From Nitrospirota bacterium (lineage in GTDB: Bacteria; Nitrospirota; Nitrospiria; JACQBW01): a DNA stretch of 34,799 nt. This document shows positions 9,106-18,345 of this stretch, one piece after another (the stretch's first letter is position 1; each line of letters begins with the position of its first letter). Location: the NCBI GenBank assembly GCA_016178585.1, contig JACOTA010000042.1:1-34799 (forward strand), read 5' to 3'. The notes under the pieces are model-generated. The model was not told the origin of the DNA and searched no databases. It saw only the letters and a program-made list of their open reading frames with translations. Both the position numbers and the translations under genes were made by a program.

Positions 9106-10911
9106 ATGAAACCTCGTTTTAAAAATATGGCGCTTTGGCTGGTTATCGGGTTATTCATGATTTTATTGTTTAATCTTTTTAATACCCCTCCCCGGCAGGG
9201 CGAAGAGGAGCTTATTTTCAGCGATTTTATGGCCCGTGTTGACAAGGGGGACATATCAGAAGTCGTTATTAAAGAGAACCATCTTACGGGCGTTCTAAAA
9301 GATGGCGTTAAATTTAAAACCTATGCCGCGAATTATCCTGATTTGATTAAGAACCTCCGGGAAAAGAACATCAAGATAAACGTCAAACCGCCGGATGAAA
9401 ACCCCTGGTACATCACTTTTTTAATGACGTGGGGTCCCTTTGTCTTTATTCTGGCCCTATGGATCTTTTTTATGCGTCAAATGCAAATGGGTGGAAACAA
9501 GGCCCTTTCATTTGGTAAAAGCCGGGCAAGGCTTTTGTCTGAAGACAAGAAAAAAATAACATTTGCGGATGTCGCCGGGGTGGATGAAGCAAAAGATGAG
9601 GTCATTGAGATCATAGAATTTTTAAAAGACCCTCCAAAATTTCAGAAACTGGGAGGAAGAATTCCGAAAGGCGTTTTAATCGTCGGGCCTCCGGGCACGG
9701 GAAAAACTCTTTTAGCCAAGGCGATTGCGGGAGAGGCAGGCGTCCCTTTCTTCAGTATCAGCGGGTCGGATTTTGTTGAAATGTTTGTGGGGGTGGGCGC
9801 TTCCAGGGTACGGGACCTTTTTGAACAGGGGAAAAAACATGCGCCCTGCATTATTTTCATCGATGAAATTGACGCCGTCGGCCGTCACCGGGGAGCTGGT
9901 TTGGGGGGAGGTCATGATGAAAGGGAACAGACGTTAAACCAACTTCTCGTTGAGATGGATGGTTTCGAGACCTCGGAGGGGGTTATTCTCGTTGCCGCCA
10001 CGAACAGACCCGATGTGCTTGACCCTGCTTTGCTGCGTCCCGGCCGGTTTGACCGGCAGGTCGTGGTTCAGAGACCCGATTATAAGGGAAGAACGGAAAT
10101 CTTAAAGGTGCATACCAAGAAAATTCCTCTTGATTCCAGCGTCAACCTGGAAGTTATTGCGCGGGGGACTCCTGGATTTGCCGGAGCTGACCTGGAAAAC
10201 CTGGTGAATGAAGCGGCGCTTTTGGCTGCGCGGAGAAATAAAAAAGTCGTCGAAATGATTGATTTTGAATTTGCGAAAGATAAAGTCTTAATGGGCGTGG
10301 AAAGAAAAAGTATTATGATCAACGAACAGGAGAAACGAACGACCGCTTATCATGAAGCCGGACATACGCTCGTGGCCAGAATTCTGCCGGGAACGGATCC
10401 TGTTCATAAGGTGACGATTATTCCGCGTGGAAGAGCGTTAGGATTAACAATGCAGCTTCCGACCGATGACCGGTATACCTACGGCAAAGAGTTCCTCCAT
10501 AACAACATTGCCATTTTAATGGGGGGAAGAGTCGCGGAAGAGGTGGCGTTTCAGCATATCACGACGGGCGCGGGAAATGATATTGAGCGTGCGACCGATC
10601 TTGCAAGGAAAATGGTCTGTGAGTGGGGAATGAGCGAAAGATTAGGCCCTCTGACTTTTGGAAAAAAGGAACAGGAAATTTTTCTTGGAAGGGAAATCTC
10701 CCAGCATCGGGACTACAGTGAGTCGACCGCAATTGAAATTGATAATGAAGTGAAGCGCCTTGTCATGGAAAACTATGAGCGTGCCAAAACGATCATTAAA
10801 ACGAACTTCAGCGCTTTAAAAGCGCTTGCAGAGGCCCTTCTTGAAAAAGAATCTCTCGACGCTCCCGAAATTGAAAAAATTATTCAGTCTGCGATTGCTA
10901 CCGCTGCGTAG
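9106..10911 (+). CDS. ftsH: ATP-dependent zinc metalloprotease FtsH
   Basis: Membrane-anchored AAA+ protease that degrades misfolded membrane proteins and regulators. 601 aa. Two N-terminal membrane segments (about residues 6-25 and 102-124) flank a periplasmic loop. The AAA domain has Walker A GPPGTGKT (194-201), Walker [12 protein letters not shown] and the second-region-of-homology segment [19 protein letters not shown]. The zinc protease site is HEAGH (416-420), with the third ligand expected in the downstream [11 protein letters not shown] region. GGAGAAG lies just before the ATG. folP follows, as in many bacteria. Confidence 0.97.
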   Translation: MKPRFKNMALWLVIGLFMILLFNLFNTPPRQGEEELIFSDFMARVDKGDISEVVIKENHLTGVLKDGVKFKTYAANYPDLIKNLREKNIKINVKPPDENPWYITFLMTWGPFVFILALWIFFMRQMQMGGNKALSFGKSRARLLSEDKKKITFADVAGVDEAKDEVIEIIEFLKDPPKFQKLGGRIPKGVLIVGPPGTGKTLLAKAIAGEAGVPFFSISGSDFVEMFVGVGASRVRDLFEQGKKHAPCIIFIDEIDAVGRHRGAGLGGGHDEREQTLNQLLVEMDGFETSEGVILVAATNRPDVLDPALLRPGRFDRQVVVQRPDYKGRTEILKVHTKKIPLDSSVNLEVIARGTPGFAGADLENLVNEAALLAARRNKKVVEMIDFEFAKDKVLMGVERKSIMINEQEKRTTAYHEAGHTLVARILPGTDPVHKVTIIPRGRALGLTMQLPTDDRYTYGKEFLHNNIAILMGGRVAEEVAFQHITTGAGNDIERATDLARKMVCEWGMSERLGPLTFGKKEQEIFLGREISQHRDYSESTAIEIDNEVKRLVMENYERAKTIIKTNFSALKALAEALLEKESLDAPEIEKIIQSAIATAA

Positions 10912-11022
10912 TTTTTGTCTCCTTTCTTGAGGATCACGTTTTTCTAAAACAGCTCCTTAAAAGACCTCCCTGTCCGCCTGTCATGTTAAAGCAGACGAAC
11001 AGGAGTGTTTATTTTGTGGTAA

Positions 11023-11880
11023 ATGAACTTCTGTAAACAAACATTCGAACTCTCCTGCGGCCGATTTAAAATTCAGTTGGGCGTGAAAACTCATGTCATG
11101 GGAATCCTCAATGCGACCCCCGATTCTTTTACCGATCAGGGAAAATATTTTGGTCAATCGGATGCCATTTCCCATGCGCTGAAAATGGAGGAAGAGGGGG
11201 CTGACTTCATTGACGTCGGGGGGGAGTCTTCAAGGCCCGGAGCCCAACCTGTTTCCGTGGAGGAAGAACTCCGCCGCGTGCTTCCTGTTCTGGAAGCGGT
11301 TGTCCCACGGTTGAAAATTCCCGTTTCGATTGATACCTGTAAACCGGAAGTTGCCCGGAAGGCCATTGAATACGGGGTTTCCCTGATTAACGACATTCAG
11401 GCCTTCAATCATCCCGAAATGGCCGAAATTGCCGCAGAATATCATCTTCCGGTTGTGCTCATGCACATGCAAAAAACGCCAGAGACCATGCAGATGAGTC
11501 CACATTATCACTCGGTGGTGGAAGAAATTATTCTTTTTTTTGAGGCGAAGATAAACGCCGCCGTCTCCGCGGGTTTGTCGAAGGAGCAGATTATTCTGGA
11601 TCCGGGGATCGGATTTGGTAAAACCGTTGAACACAACCTGAAAATTCTTCATTCGGTAGAAGAGTTCTTTGTCCTTAACCGGCCCCTTTTAATCGGCGCT
11701 TCAAATAAATCCTTTATTGGAAAGATTTTAGACCTTCCCGTAGATAAACGCCTGGCCGGGTCCCTGGCTACGGTAGCGTGGGCCGTCTGGAAGGGGGTTC
11801 ATATGGTGAGAGTGCATGAAGTCGGGCCGACCGTCAATGTTATTCGGATGATTGAGGCGATCCGGGCGGGCGGGATTTGA
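11023..11880 (+). CDS. folP: Dihydropteroate synthase
   Basis: Joins p-aminobenzoate to dihydropterin pyrophosphate in folate synthesis; target of sulfonamides. 285 aa. Conserved segments: VMGILNATPDSFTDQGKYF, DVGGESSRPGA, SIDTCKPEVA, LINDIQAF, ILDPGIGFGKT and the GASNKSFIGKIL pterin-binding block. ATG 11023 follows directly after an in-frame stop and has only a distant AGGAG (11001-11005), so a slightly downstream start (for example GTG 11082) is possible. Its stop overlaps the next start (TGATG). Confidence 0.94.
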   Translation: MNFCKQTFELSCGRFKIQLGVKTHVMGILNATPDSFTDQGKYFGQSDAISHALKMEEEGADFIDVGGESSRPGAQPVSVEEELRRVLPVLEAVVPRLKIPVSIDTCKPEVARKAIEYGVSLINDIQAFNHPEMAEIAAEYHLPVVLMHMQKTPETMQMSPHYHSVVEEIILFFEAKINAAVSAGLSKEQIILDPGIGFGKTVEHNLKILHSVEEFFVLNRPLLIGASNKSFIGKILDLPVDKRLAGSLATVAWAVWKGVHMVRVHEVGPTVNVIRMIEAIRAGGI

Positions 11881-12710
11881 TGAACGATTTTACCGTTATC
11901 CTCCAGGATTTACTTTCACATTTCAGGTGGCTCGATTTATTCGATATTCTTCTCGTTTCCTATTTGATTTATCGGATTCTTGTGATTCTCAAGGGGAGCC
12001 GGGCGCTTCACATGCTGACCGGACTCTCCTTTCTTCTCCTTGTCCTTCTTTTTTCAAAATGGCTGGACCTTTATACGCTCGATTGGCTGGTGACAAATTT
12101 TTGGTCGCAAATCATTCTGGCTTTGATCATTTTGTTTCAGCCTGAGATCCGGCGAGTTTTAGTGCAGATTGGGTTAAACCCGTTTAAAGAGGGATTGTTG
12201 CCGCTCGAAGGGTCCAGGACCCTGGAGGAGATCTTAAAGGCAATCAACCATTTATCGAATCGAAAAATAGGCGCAGTGATTGTCCTGGAGCGTGAGATCG
12301 AAATTAAGGAGACCGCGGAACTTGGTCTGGCATTAGACTCGATCATTTCAAAGGAGATTTTAATTAGTATTTTTGAAACGTCTTCCCCGATTCACGATGG
12401 GGCTGTCATCATACGGGGGAACCGGATCGTTTCGGCAGGATGTTTTTTACCCCTTTCATTTAATCCCTCTGTTAACAAGAAACTTGGAACCCGCCACCGC
12501 GCCGCCATCGGAATTACCGAAGAAGGCGATGCCGTCGTGTTGGTCGTTTCCGAGGAAACCGGAAAAATTTCGGTCATTTCAGGAGGCGTCATGTCGGAAG
12601 ATTTAAAAATCTCGGAAGTGCGGGAAAGGTTAAGATTGCTCCTCTTCAAGGAGAAAAAACCTGGTTTTCTTCGTCCCGTAGAAAAAATTAAAAGACCTTT
12701 CGCCAAATGA
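11880..12710 (+). CDS. cdaA: Diadenylate cyclase (c-di-AMP synthase), CdaA type
   Basis: Membrane-bound cyclase that makes c-di-AMP from two ATP. 276 aa. Three hydrophobic helices lie within roughly the first 95 residues. The DAC catalytic domain (about 100-255) shows the active-site motifs DGAVIIRGNRI and LGTRHRAAIG, matching the DGA and RHR signatures of DisA-N domains. It is coupled to folP (1-bp overlap) and to cdaR (4-bp overlap), the standard folP-cdaA-cdaR arrangement. An in-frame TTG directly before ATG 11880 is a possible alternative start. Confidence 0.95.
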   Translation: MNDFTVILQDLLSHFRWLDLFDILLVSYLIYRILVILKGSRALHMLTGLSFLLLVLLFSKWLDLYTLDWLVTNFWSQIILALIILFQPEIRRVLVQIGLNPFKEGLLPLEGSRTLEEILKAINHLSNRKIGAVIVLEREIEIKETAELGLALDSIISKEILISIFETSSPIHDGAVIIRGNRIVSAGCFLPLSFNPSVNKKLGTRHRAAIGITEEGDAVVLVVSEETGKISVISGGVMSEDLKISEVRERLRLLLFKEKKPGFLRPVEKIKRPFAK

Positions 12711-13138
12711 AAAAAAAAGCTATCGGGCTAAAAACCCTCTTTTTTAAAAACAGCCTTATCAAAATTGTCTCCCTGTTCCTTGGCGTATTACTCTGGGGCT
12801 ACGTGAATTCACGTGGTCAGGTTGAAATGAATTTCCTGGTGCCTCTTCAGCTTAAAAACCTTCCTGAAAACTGGAAAATTGTGGGGAGAACGCCCGAAAA
12901 TATAGAGGTCAGGGTTAAAGGAAGGGAAAGTACGCTGGAGAATCTGACTACCGCGCGGTTGGCGGCTACGGTTGACCTTTCCAAGGTGTCACTTGGAGAA
13001 AATACGGTTTATCTTCATGGCGAAAATATTAATGTTCCGTTAAACGTTGAAGTGACCCATCTGCTTCCAAAAACCATTACGTTAAAAATCGAACCCAAAG
13101 AAACCCAATCCAAAGAAACCCAGCACCTTTTAAAATAG
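12707..13138 (+). CDS. cdaR: CdaR-like regulator of CdaA, single YbbR domain
   Basis: 143 aa. One N-terminal membrane segment (about residues 19-33) is followed by a single extracytoplasmic YbbR domain, with the pattern LKNLPENWKIVGRTPENIEVRVKG given here only by its key stretch LPENWKIVGRTPENIEV. Family knowledge: CdaR binds and modulates the diadenylate cyclase next to it. Many CdaR proteins carry three or four YbbR repeats; this is a minimal one-domain form. glmM, which normally follows, is absent: a minus-strand exonuclease gene converges and overlaps the last 9 bp. Confidence 0.88.
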   Translation: MKKKAIGLKTLFFKNSLIKIVSLFLGVLLWGYVNSRGQVEMNFLVPLQLKNLPENWKIVGRTPENIEVRVKGRESTLENLTTARLAATVDLSKVSLGENTVYLHGENINVPLNVEVTHLLPKTITLKIEPKETQSKETQHLLK

Positions 13139-13693
13139 CGACTGCTGTTTCTCCATCTCCCAATTCACCGAAAAGCTTAAGATCCCTTTACCTGATTTGT
13201 CGGTGTAGTAGAGTTTGCCGTGCTTCTTCCCATATTCATATAAATCTCTTGTCAGTCTGACGTCTTCCAGACAATATTCTTTTAACTTTTCAATTTCTCC
13301 GTTTCTAAAATAACGGATGGCATCAAGTCCGGCCCCGAGTTTAGATTTGTTGAGCGTCGCTTTAGCAATGGTATCGAGACTCAAGCGGTGTCCCAGCATT
13401 TTTTGAACGACTTCCATAATGTCGAGACTTCGAAAATGATCGAGCGATTTTTTATAATAGGGTTCGAGGACCAGGTAATCGAACCGTCTGGTATTAAAAC
13501 CGACAATGAGATCCGCGGACTCCAGCATCGGGAAAAGTTTGGGAAGATCTTTTTCTTCGTAGCATTCAAACGCATCCCGTTGATAAGAATAAATGCCAAC
13601 GACGGAGATCAAAAGATCTCTCATATTATGCCGGCCGTTGACTTCATCAAAAGCTTTTTGAGTTTCAAGGTCTAAGACTAAAATATCACCCAT
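13130..13693 (-). CDS. DEDDy-type 3'-5' exonuclease (RNase H-like fold)
   Basis: 187 aa. Exo I motif DLET (D8, E10), Exo II in GFNTRRFD (D72) and Exo III YCLED (Y-x3-D) near residue 145 show the four acidic residues and the tyrosine of DEDDy exonucleases; the order matches YprB-like RNase H-fold proteins. Substrate (DNA or RNA) cannot be told. A GGAGG site lies 6 nt before the ATG. It is 14 bp after the proteasome-like gene on the same strand, so the two are probably one transcript, and it converges on cdaR. Confidence 0.82.
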   Translation of the reverse strand: MGDILVLDLETQKAFDEVNGRHNMRDLLISVVGIYSYQRDAFECYEEKDLPKLFPMLESADLIVGFNTRRFDYLVLEPYYKKSLDHFRSLDIMEVVQKMLGHRLSLDTIAKATLNKSKLGAGLDAIRYFRNGEIEKLKEYCLEDVRLTRDLYEYGKKHGKLYYTDKSGKGILSFSVNWEMEKQQSLF

Positions 13694-13707
13694 GATACGC
13701 CTCCATT

Positions 13708-14457
13708 TTAAAAACTTTGCCTCCGTTCCCCGTGCAACCCTTTTCTCTGAATCCAGTGCGACCCTTCAGGAGAAAGAACCAGAACATCAATGGGGCCTCC
13801 TACATTTTTAGGGCGGGTTTGAAAACGCATCGTGTCGATTGTGGTTCTGACGGCATAAATCGAGAAATCAATCGCGTCCTGAAGCGGAAGGGTATCCCAT
13901 AGAATCGGGGGTTTAGGAATATGCGTGACCCCTTCAGAGGTCATCAGTTGTCCCGGCTGAAGGAGGTTGGCAATAATATCTCCCTGCCCCCCCCAACTGG
14001 TCCCGTAAACAATGTCCTGGGTTTCCGGATGAACATTTAGCGGTTTAATCTCATTTCGGGAAATTTGGCAATGAAAGACCTCCGCGACGCTCACTTTGGC
14101 CTTTCTTTTATAGCCGGAAACATGAAAAGCGGTATCCGAATTTGGAAAACGATTCCTGAAATATTTGACCAATTTCTGGGGAACCGTGCTGACGTCATCT
14201 TCGTCTTCAAGCGCCTCCTCGGCAAATTTTTTAATATGAGTTTCAATGGTGAGTTGTCCGAGGATGGATTCCCCAAACGTGCTGATTCCAACTTGCTGTT
14301 GTGCCAGGTAAAAGACTTTATAAACAAAATTGGATCGAATGGTCTCGATTAACGAAACGGTTCCGTTGGGCATTTTGTTTTCAATGGTAATGATCTGACG
14401 GCTGTCTGCCGCCATCACGATTCCTTCAGGCACATAAACGGTTATGACAAAAGACAC
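13708..14457 (-). CDS. Proteasome/HslV-like Ntn hydrolase with Ser at the N-terminus
   Basis: 249 aa. The start GVVMAAD-like block reads EGIVMAADSRQ (residues 11-21), the signature of proteasome beta subunits, HslV and Anbu, where Asp17 and Arg19 follow the N-terminal nucleophile. Counting back from D18 puts the nucleophile position at Ser2, which would become residue 1 after Met removal. A lysine in YKVFYLAQQQVG (K47) could be the Lys33 equivalent after an insertion. The GTG start is supported by AAGGAG with a 5-nt spacer. Known bacterial relatives use Thr (HslV) or Ser (some Anbu); assignment to one of these is not possible by eye. Protease activity is inference. Confidence 0.65.
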   Translation of the reverse strand: MSFVITVYVPEGIVMAADSRQIITIENKMPNGTVSLIETIRSNFVYKVFYLAQQQVGISTFGESILGQLTIETHIKKFAEEALEDEDDVSTVPQKLVKYFRNRFPNSDTAFHVSGYKRKAKVSVAEVFHCQISRNEIKPLNVHPETQDIVYGTSWGGQGDIIANLLQPGQLMTSEGVTHIPKPPILWDTLPLQDAIDFSIYAVRTTIDTMRFQTRPKNVGGPIDVLVLSPEGSHWIQRKGLHGERRQSF

Positions 14458-14529
14458 AAGAACTCCTTCGCGGATAATAGTTTAGCCACTTTAGTCTATT
14501 CTTTTTCTTAAGTCAATAAATCCACACAA

Positions 14530-14668
14530 CCCAAGACCAGCGATAGACTTCGCACCCACTTATTAATCATGTCATTGCGAGCACCGAAGGGTGCGTGGCA
14601 ATCTTATCGTAAAGTCTTGAGATTGCTTCGCTTCGCTCGCAATGACAACTTTCTATCCTGTTCTTAGG
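14530..14668. repeat. MITE-like inverted-repeat element, copy 1
   Basis: Non-coding element of 139 bp in the 400-bp gap between the Ntn hydrolase gene and anmK. Ends are inverted repeats: CCCAAGACCAGCGATAG at the left and the complement of CCTAAGAACAGGATAG at the right. Inside, GTCATTGCGAGC is mirrored by GCTCGCAATGAC, so the whole can fold into a long hairpin. It is flanked by the direct repeat CACAA (14525-14529 and 14669-14673). A second copy is at 28411-28551. The rest of the 14458-14860 gap shows no gene. Confidence 0.75.
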
Positions 14669-14860
14669 CACAAAATCCACATTATTCTTGAAAGGCATTC
14701 TTCTTTGGTCGATCTGATGATCGTTTTATACAGGCATTCAGATTAAGGGAATTGAGAGGCCCGTTTTTCCAATTCTCATGGAAAATAAACCAAATTCGGT
14801 GTAGTATATCTTGTTTCGCGGTTATTTTATCAATTCATTTTAAGCGGAAAAGGCGGGTGG

Positions 14861-16054
14861 ATGAAAGTTATTGGACTCATGTCGGGCACTTCAATGGACG
14901 GGATTGACGCGGCGCTGTTAGATATTAACCGGAGGAAAACAGGCCTCCGTTTCAAATTACTCGCCTTTGAAACTTTCCCGTTCCCCAAAGACTTGCCCGA
15001 AAAACTCATCGATGTCGCCGAAGGGAATGAAACGACGGCATTGATTTCCCACCTTAATTTTTATATGGGGGAATTGTTTGCCGAGGCCTCCTTTAAAATT
15101 GCGGCTAAAGCAAAGGTAGAAATTCACAAAGTCGATTTAATCGGTTCTCACGGCCAGACCATCTGGCATGCTCCCGCGCCAATTCCAGAAGGCCGTTATA
15201 AGATCCGGTCTACGTTTCAAATCGGAGAATCCTCGGTTATTGCGGTCCGGACCGGCGTGACGACGATAGCCGATTTTCGTCCTGCTGATGTGGCGGCAGG
15301 GGGAGAAGGAGCTCCTTTAGCCCCCTACTTCCATCACGCTCTGGATAAAAAGAAAGGAAAAAGCCGTTTGATGATTAACATTGGCGGGATCAGTAATGTG
15401 ACCTTCCTGCCCCGATCGTCAAAAAAGAAGATTCTGGCCTTTGATACCGGCCCCGGCAACATCCTGATCGATGGGTTGGTTCAGGCCGTCACCAAGGGGA
15501 AATCAAAGATGGACCGGAATGGCCGGATAGCGGCAAAAGGAAACATTCATTTGGTCCTTTTAAATGAATTAATGGATCACCCTTTTATGGATAAAAAACC
15601 GCCGAAAAGCACGGGCCGGGAAACTTTCGGTCTGCCGATGATCGACCATATTCTGGATAGGGGAAATCAATTCAAACTCTCTTTTGAGGATTTGATGGCA
15701 ACGGTGACTGCCTTTACCTCTATGTCTATTTTTATGAATTGTGAAACATTTATTCTCAAAAAAGAGGCTGTGGATGAGGTCATTGTCGGCGGGGGAGGGG
15801 CCAGGAACCCGATGTTGATGGCATTTTTAAAGAAAGCCTTTCATCCGGTTCCTTTTTTTCAATTTGAAGATTTGGGTTTAAACGGAAAAGCCATCGAAGC
15901 GATGGCTTTTGCATTGTTTGCTTACGATACCTTTCATGCGATTCCCGATAACGTTCCGAGCGTGACCGGCGCAAAAAAACCGGTCATCATGGGGAAAATC
16001 AGCCCGGGGAATAACTTTAAAAAATTATTTTCCAGCCGACATCGAGTCGATTAA
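14861..16054 (+). CDS. anmK: Anhydro-N-acetylmuramic acid kinase
   Basis: Phosphorylates and hydrolyses anhydro-MurNAc from cell-wall recycling to MurNAc-6-phosphate. 397 aa, slightly longer than usual. ATP-binding GLMSGTSMDGIDAALLDI at the N-terminus, GSHGQTIWHAP near residue 92, ADFRPADVAAGGEGAPLAPY near 137-156 with the catalytic Asp region, and AFDTGPGNILIDG near 196. No murQ lies nearby. Its 3' end overlaps that of sat (opposite strand) by 30 bp. Confidence 0.95.
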   Translation: MKVIGLMSGTSMDGIDAALLDINRRKTGLRFKLLAFETFPFPKDLPEKLIDVAEGNETTALISHLNFYMGELFAEASFKIAAKAKVEIHKVDLIGSHGQTIWHAPAPIPEGRYKIRSTFQIGESSVIAVRTGVTTIADFRPADVAAGGEGAPLAPYFHHALDKKKGKSRLMINIGGISNVTFLPRSSKKKILAFDTGPGNILIDGLVQAVTKGKSKMDRNGRIAAKGNIHLVLLNELMDHPFMDKKPPKSTGRETFGLPMIDHILDRGNQFKLSFEDLMATVTAFTSMSIFMNCETFILKKEAVDEVIVGGGGARNPMLMAFLKKAFHPVPFFQFEDLGLNGKAIEAMAFALFAYDTFHAIPDNVPSVTGAKKPVIMGKISPGNNFKKLFSSRHRVD

Positions 16055-17206
16055 GATTTTTGCGACTTCCGGCCGGCTGAATTCCACGGGAGGCAGAATT
16101 CCATCCTTCAGCATTTCTCTTACCCTGGTTCCGGAAAGAGAGACCTGGTCTGCCTTATCATGAGGGCAGGTTTTAATGGATCCCATGCTCTGACATTTTT
16201 TACAGTAAAACGTATTGTCGAAGAAAAGAGGCGTAATCCCCAGTTCGCCAGGTTTAAACTCGTCGAAGATATAGTGCGCATCAAAGGTTCCGTAGTAATT
16301 TCCAACCCCGGCATGATCCCGTCCGACGATAAAGTGGGTGCACCCGTAATTTTTCCGGACGATGGCATGAAAAATGGCTTCTCTCGGTCCGGCATAACGC
16401 ATATTGGCCGGGAAAACGGCGAGCATTGTTCGTTCTTTGGGATAATAATCGGCTAAAAGCGCTTCGTAGCACCGCATTCTGACTTCCGCGGGAATATCAT
16501 CCCCCTTGGTCGCTCCAACCAGGGGGTGGACCAAAAGGCCGTCCACAATTTCAAGGGCGCATTTCTGAATGTATTCATGAGCCCGATGGATCGGGTTCCG
16601 GGTCTGAAAACCAACGATTTTTTTCCACCCTTTTTGCTGGAACGCGGACCGGGTTTCTTTAGGATCGAGACGGTAAACCTGAAAATTTTCGTGACGGGGA
16701 CGATTGATCAAAGAAATTTTTCCTCCTAAAAGCATACTTTCCATCTGAAAGACCTGGCTGACTCCGGGATGTTCCCGCGAATCGGTTCGATAGACCTTGA
16801 CCGCTTCAGTCTCTTTTTCCTGGGGGAAAATCTCTTTCAGGTGAAGAATGGCGAGAACCTCTTCGTTTTCACTTAAGAGGGCAATTTCTTTTTCGTTTTT
16901 AAAAGAGGCCGCCTCCTGATCGCTGGCAGAAAGGGTCACCGGAATCGTCCATGGGAGGCCGTTGGCCAGATGCATATGGTGAATCACCGCTTCATAATCT
17001 GCTTTTCCCATAAATCCCTCTAGAGGGGAGAACGCGCCTATGGCGATCATTTCCAAATCGGAGATTTCCCGGGTGGTCAGATATTTTTTCTTGAAGCCCT
17101 TTGCTTTTGCCAGGGCGTCTTTTTTCTCCTGTTCATTAAGGATTCGATTGATCAGCTTTCCTCCGTGAGGAATCGATTCGGCGGCTTGAGTCGTTTTCGG
17201 GGTCAT
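16025..17206 (-). CDS. sat: Sulfate adenylyltransferase (ATP sulfurylase)
   Basis: Activates sulfate to adenosine-5'-phosphosulfate, or runs in reverse to make ATP. 393 aa, single-domain Sat. Active-site motifs are QTRNPIHRAHEYIQK and VGRDHAGVGNYYG, and a zinc-type cluster CKKCQSMGSIKTCPHDKA sits near the C-terminus. The start at 17206 is fixed by AGGAGA just upstream; the frame stays open further upstream without homology. Last gene of the minus-strand operon tauE-aprA-aprB-sir-trpD2-sat. Confidence 0.96.
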   Translation of the reverse strand: MTPKTTQAAESIPHGGKLINRILNEQEKKDALAKAKGFKKKYLTTREISDLEMIAIGAFSPLEGFMGKADYEAVIHHMHLANGLPWTIPVTLSASDQEAASFKNEKEIALLSENEEVLAILHLKEIFPQEKETEAVKVYRTDSREHPGVSQVFQMESMLLGGKISLINRPRHENFQVYRLDPKETRSAFQQKGWKKIVGFQTRNPIHRAHEYIQKCALEIVDGLLVHPLVGATKGDDIPAEVRMRCYEALLADYYPKERTMLAVFPANMRYAGPREAIFHAIVRKNYGCTHFIVGRDHAGVGNYYGTFDAHYIFDEFKPGELGITPLFFDNTFYCKKCQSMGSIKTCPHDKADQVSLSGTRVREMLKDGILPPVEFSRPEVAKILIDSMSAGK

Positions 17207-17228
17207 TACTTTCTCCTGATTGATTGGG

Positions 17229-18263
17229 TCAATAAAATGTTTTTTTGATTGCCTTGAGTATTTGGAGGGCTTCTCCGGATTCAAGGGATTTCTTGGACCG
17301 GACATAAGCTTCTTGAAGCGTTTTGGCTTTGCCGGAAATAAAAAGACCGATTGACGCGTTCCAGAGGGTTAATGCTGTTCTATCTTTTCCTCCTTTTCCC
17401 TCCAGAATTTCTTCCGTTATTCGGGCTTCCGCTTCCGGATCTTTCATTTCAATTTCAGACCGTCTTATTGGCGTCAAACCCAGTGGAGAGGGTTCAAGGT
17501 GCGTTTTGGAGTGGCTTCCCGGGTTGACGATAATCCCCTCGACGGGGCCTGAAAGATTTTCCTCGGATTCTCCCTCCAACCCCCTGACCACCAGAGCGTT
17601 TGAAACGCCGAGAGCCCGGACGGTCTCTGCGATCTTTTCATACGATTTCGGGTGAGAAATTCCAATAATTTGGCTGGAAGCTTCCAATGGGTTCAGGAGC
17701 CTGGCGATCGTGTGAAAAATCGAGCGAAGACCGATTTCGTTCCTTAAATCGAGAAAACGCTTAATGCCGGGATGGATTTGAGCGATGTCCAGATAGGTCC
17801 ATCCGGTCTCCGTGAAAAACTCAAGGCGTTCTTTTAAAGAAAGCGCCTGTCTCCAACCGAGATAAGCCAACACCATCGATTTACTGATTCTCAACGGGGG
17901 ATTCGGATCCCCGTGCAGGACGACATTTAATCCAGCCCCTGCCATGACCAGGGAGGCCGGAAGCCCGACATGGAAAGAGGTTCTCTTTCCCGCATAGAAA
18001 GGGAGGTCCAGCGTTTCCCCTGCCCTGACTTGAAACGATTGAATCAACGGATGAAGAGAACGTTTACAGGCCCGGGTGAAAACGGCCAGCTCCTCCGGAG
18101 TTTCCTCTTTGATCCGAAGCGAGATCAGAAAAGCCCCGACCTGGTATGGGGAGGCTTTTTCCTCAAGAAGCCCGGTGATCGCAAATTCGGCTTCCTCCGC
18201 CGTTAAATCTTTCGCCCCCTTCTGTCCTTTGCCGATTTTCGCTATTAATTCCTGAAAGGTCAT
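17229..18263 (-). CDS. TrpD2/YbiB-like glycosyltransferase-family-3 protein
   Basis: 344 aa. Fold pattern of anthranilate phosphoribosyltransferase: N-terminal helical domain (LTAEEAEFAITGLLEEKASPYQVGAFLISLRIK region) and a glycosyltransferase-3 body. The PRPP-binding GTGGD motif of true TrpD is missing; at that place the protein reads LPFYAGKRTS (about residues 87-96), resembling the P-x-Y-x-G-x-R of TrpD2/YbiB, a group whose E. coli member binds nucleic acids and lacks TrpD activity. It sits 22 bp upstream of sat inside a sulfur operon, with no trp genes near. Role unknown. Confidence 0.8.
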   Translation of the reverse strand: MTFQELIAKIGKGQKGAKDLTAEEAEFAITGLLEEKASPYQVGAFLISLRIKEETPEELAVFTRACKRSLHPLIQSFQVRAGETLDLPFYAGKRTSFHVGLPASLVMAGAGLNVVLHGDPNPPLRISKSMVLAYLGWRQALSLKERLEFFTETGWTYLDIAQIHPGIKRFLDLRNEIGLRSIFHTIARLLNPLEASSQIIGISHPKSYEKIAETVRALGVSNALVVRGLEGESEENLSGPVEGIIVNPGSHSKTHLEPSPLGLTPIRRSEIEMKDPEAEARITEEILEGKGGKDRTALTLWNASIGLFISGKAKTLQEAYVRSKKSLESGEALQILKAIKKTFY

Positions 18264-18345
18264 CGTTTTAGGGGCTTGCGTCGCCCCCTCCGCTGGCGGA
18301 GCCAGACGGAGCCTCCCCCTCTCACTCGCTTTGCTCGCTGCATAT
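18264..18345. repeat. Hairpin-rich intergenic repeat R1 inside the sulfur operon
   Basis: GC-rich spacer between the siroheme reductase and trpD2-like genes. It contains GGGGCTTGCGTCGCCCC (hairpin), CTGGCGGAGCCAG (palindrome) and CACTCGCTTTGCTCGC. Related spacers occur at 21310-21394 and 31976-32030. It would form secondary structure in the operon mRNA. Confidence 0.45.

Noticed and set aside
10972-11006. Imperfect hairpin before folP as a terminator or attenuator
   Set aside because: The stem CCTGT...ACAGG has mismatches and is not followed by a clean T-run; cannot be supported.
14530-14668. Small RNA gene in the hairpin element
   Set aside because: The palindrome is explained by a repeated mobile-like element present twice; no promoter-terminator pair is visible.
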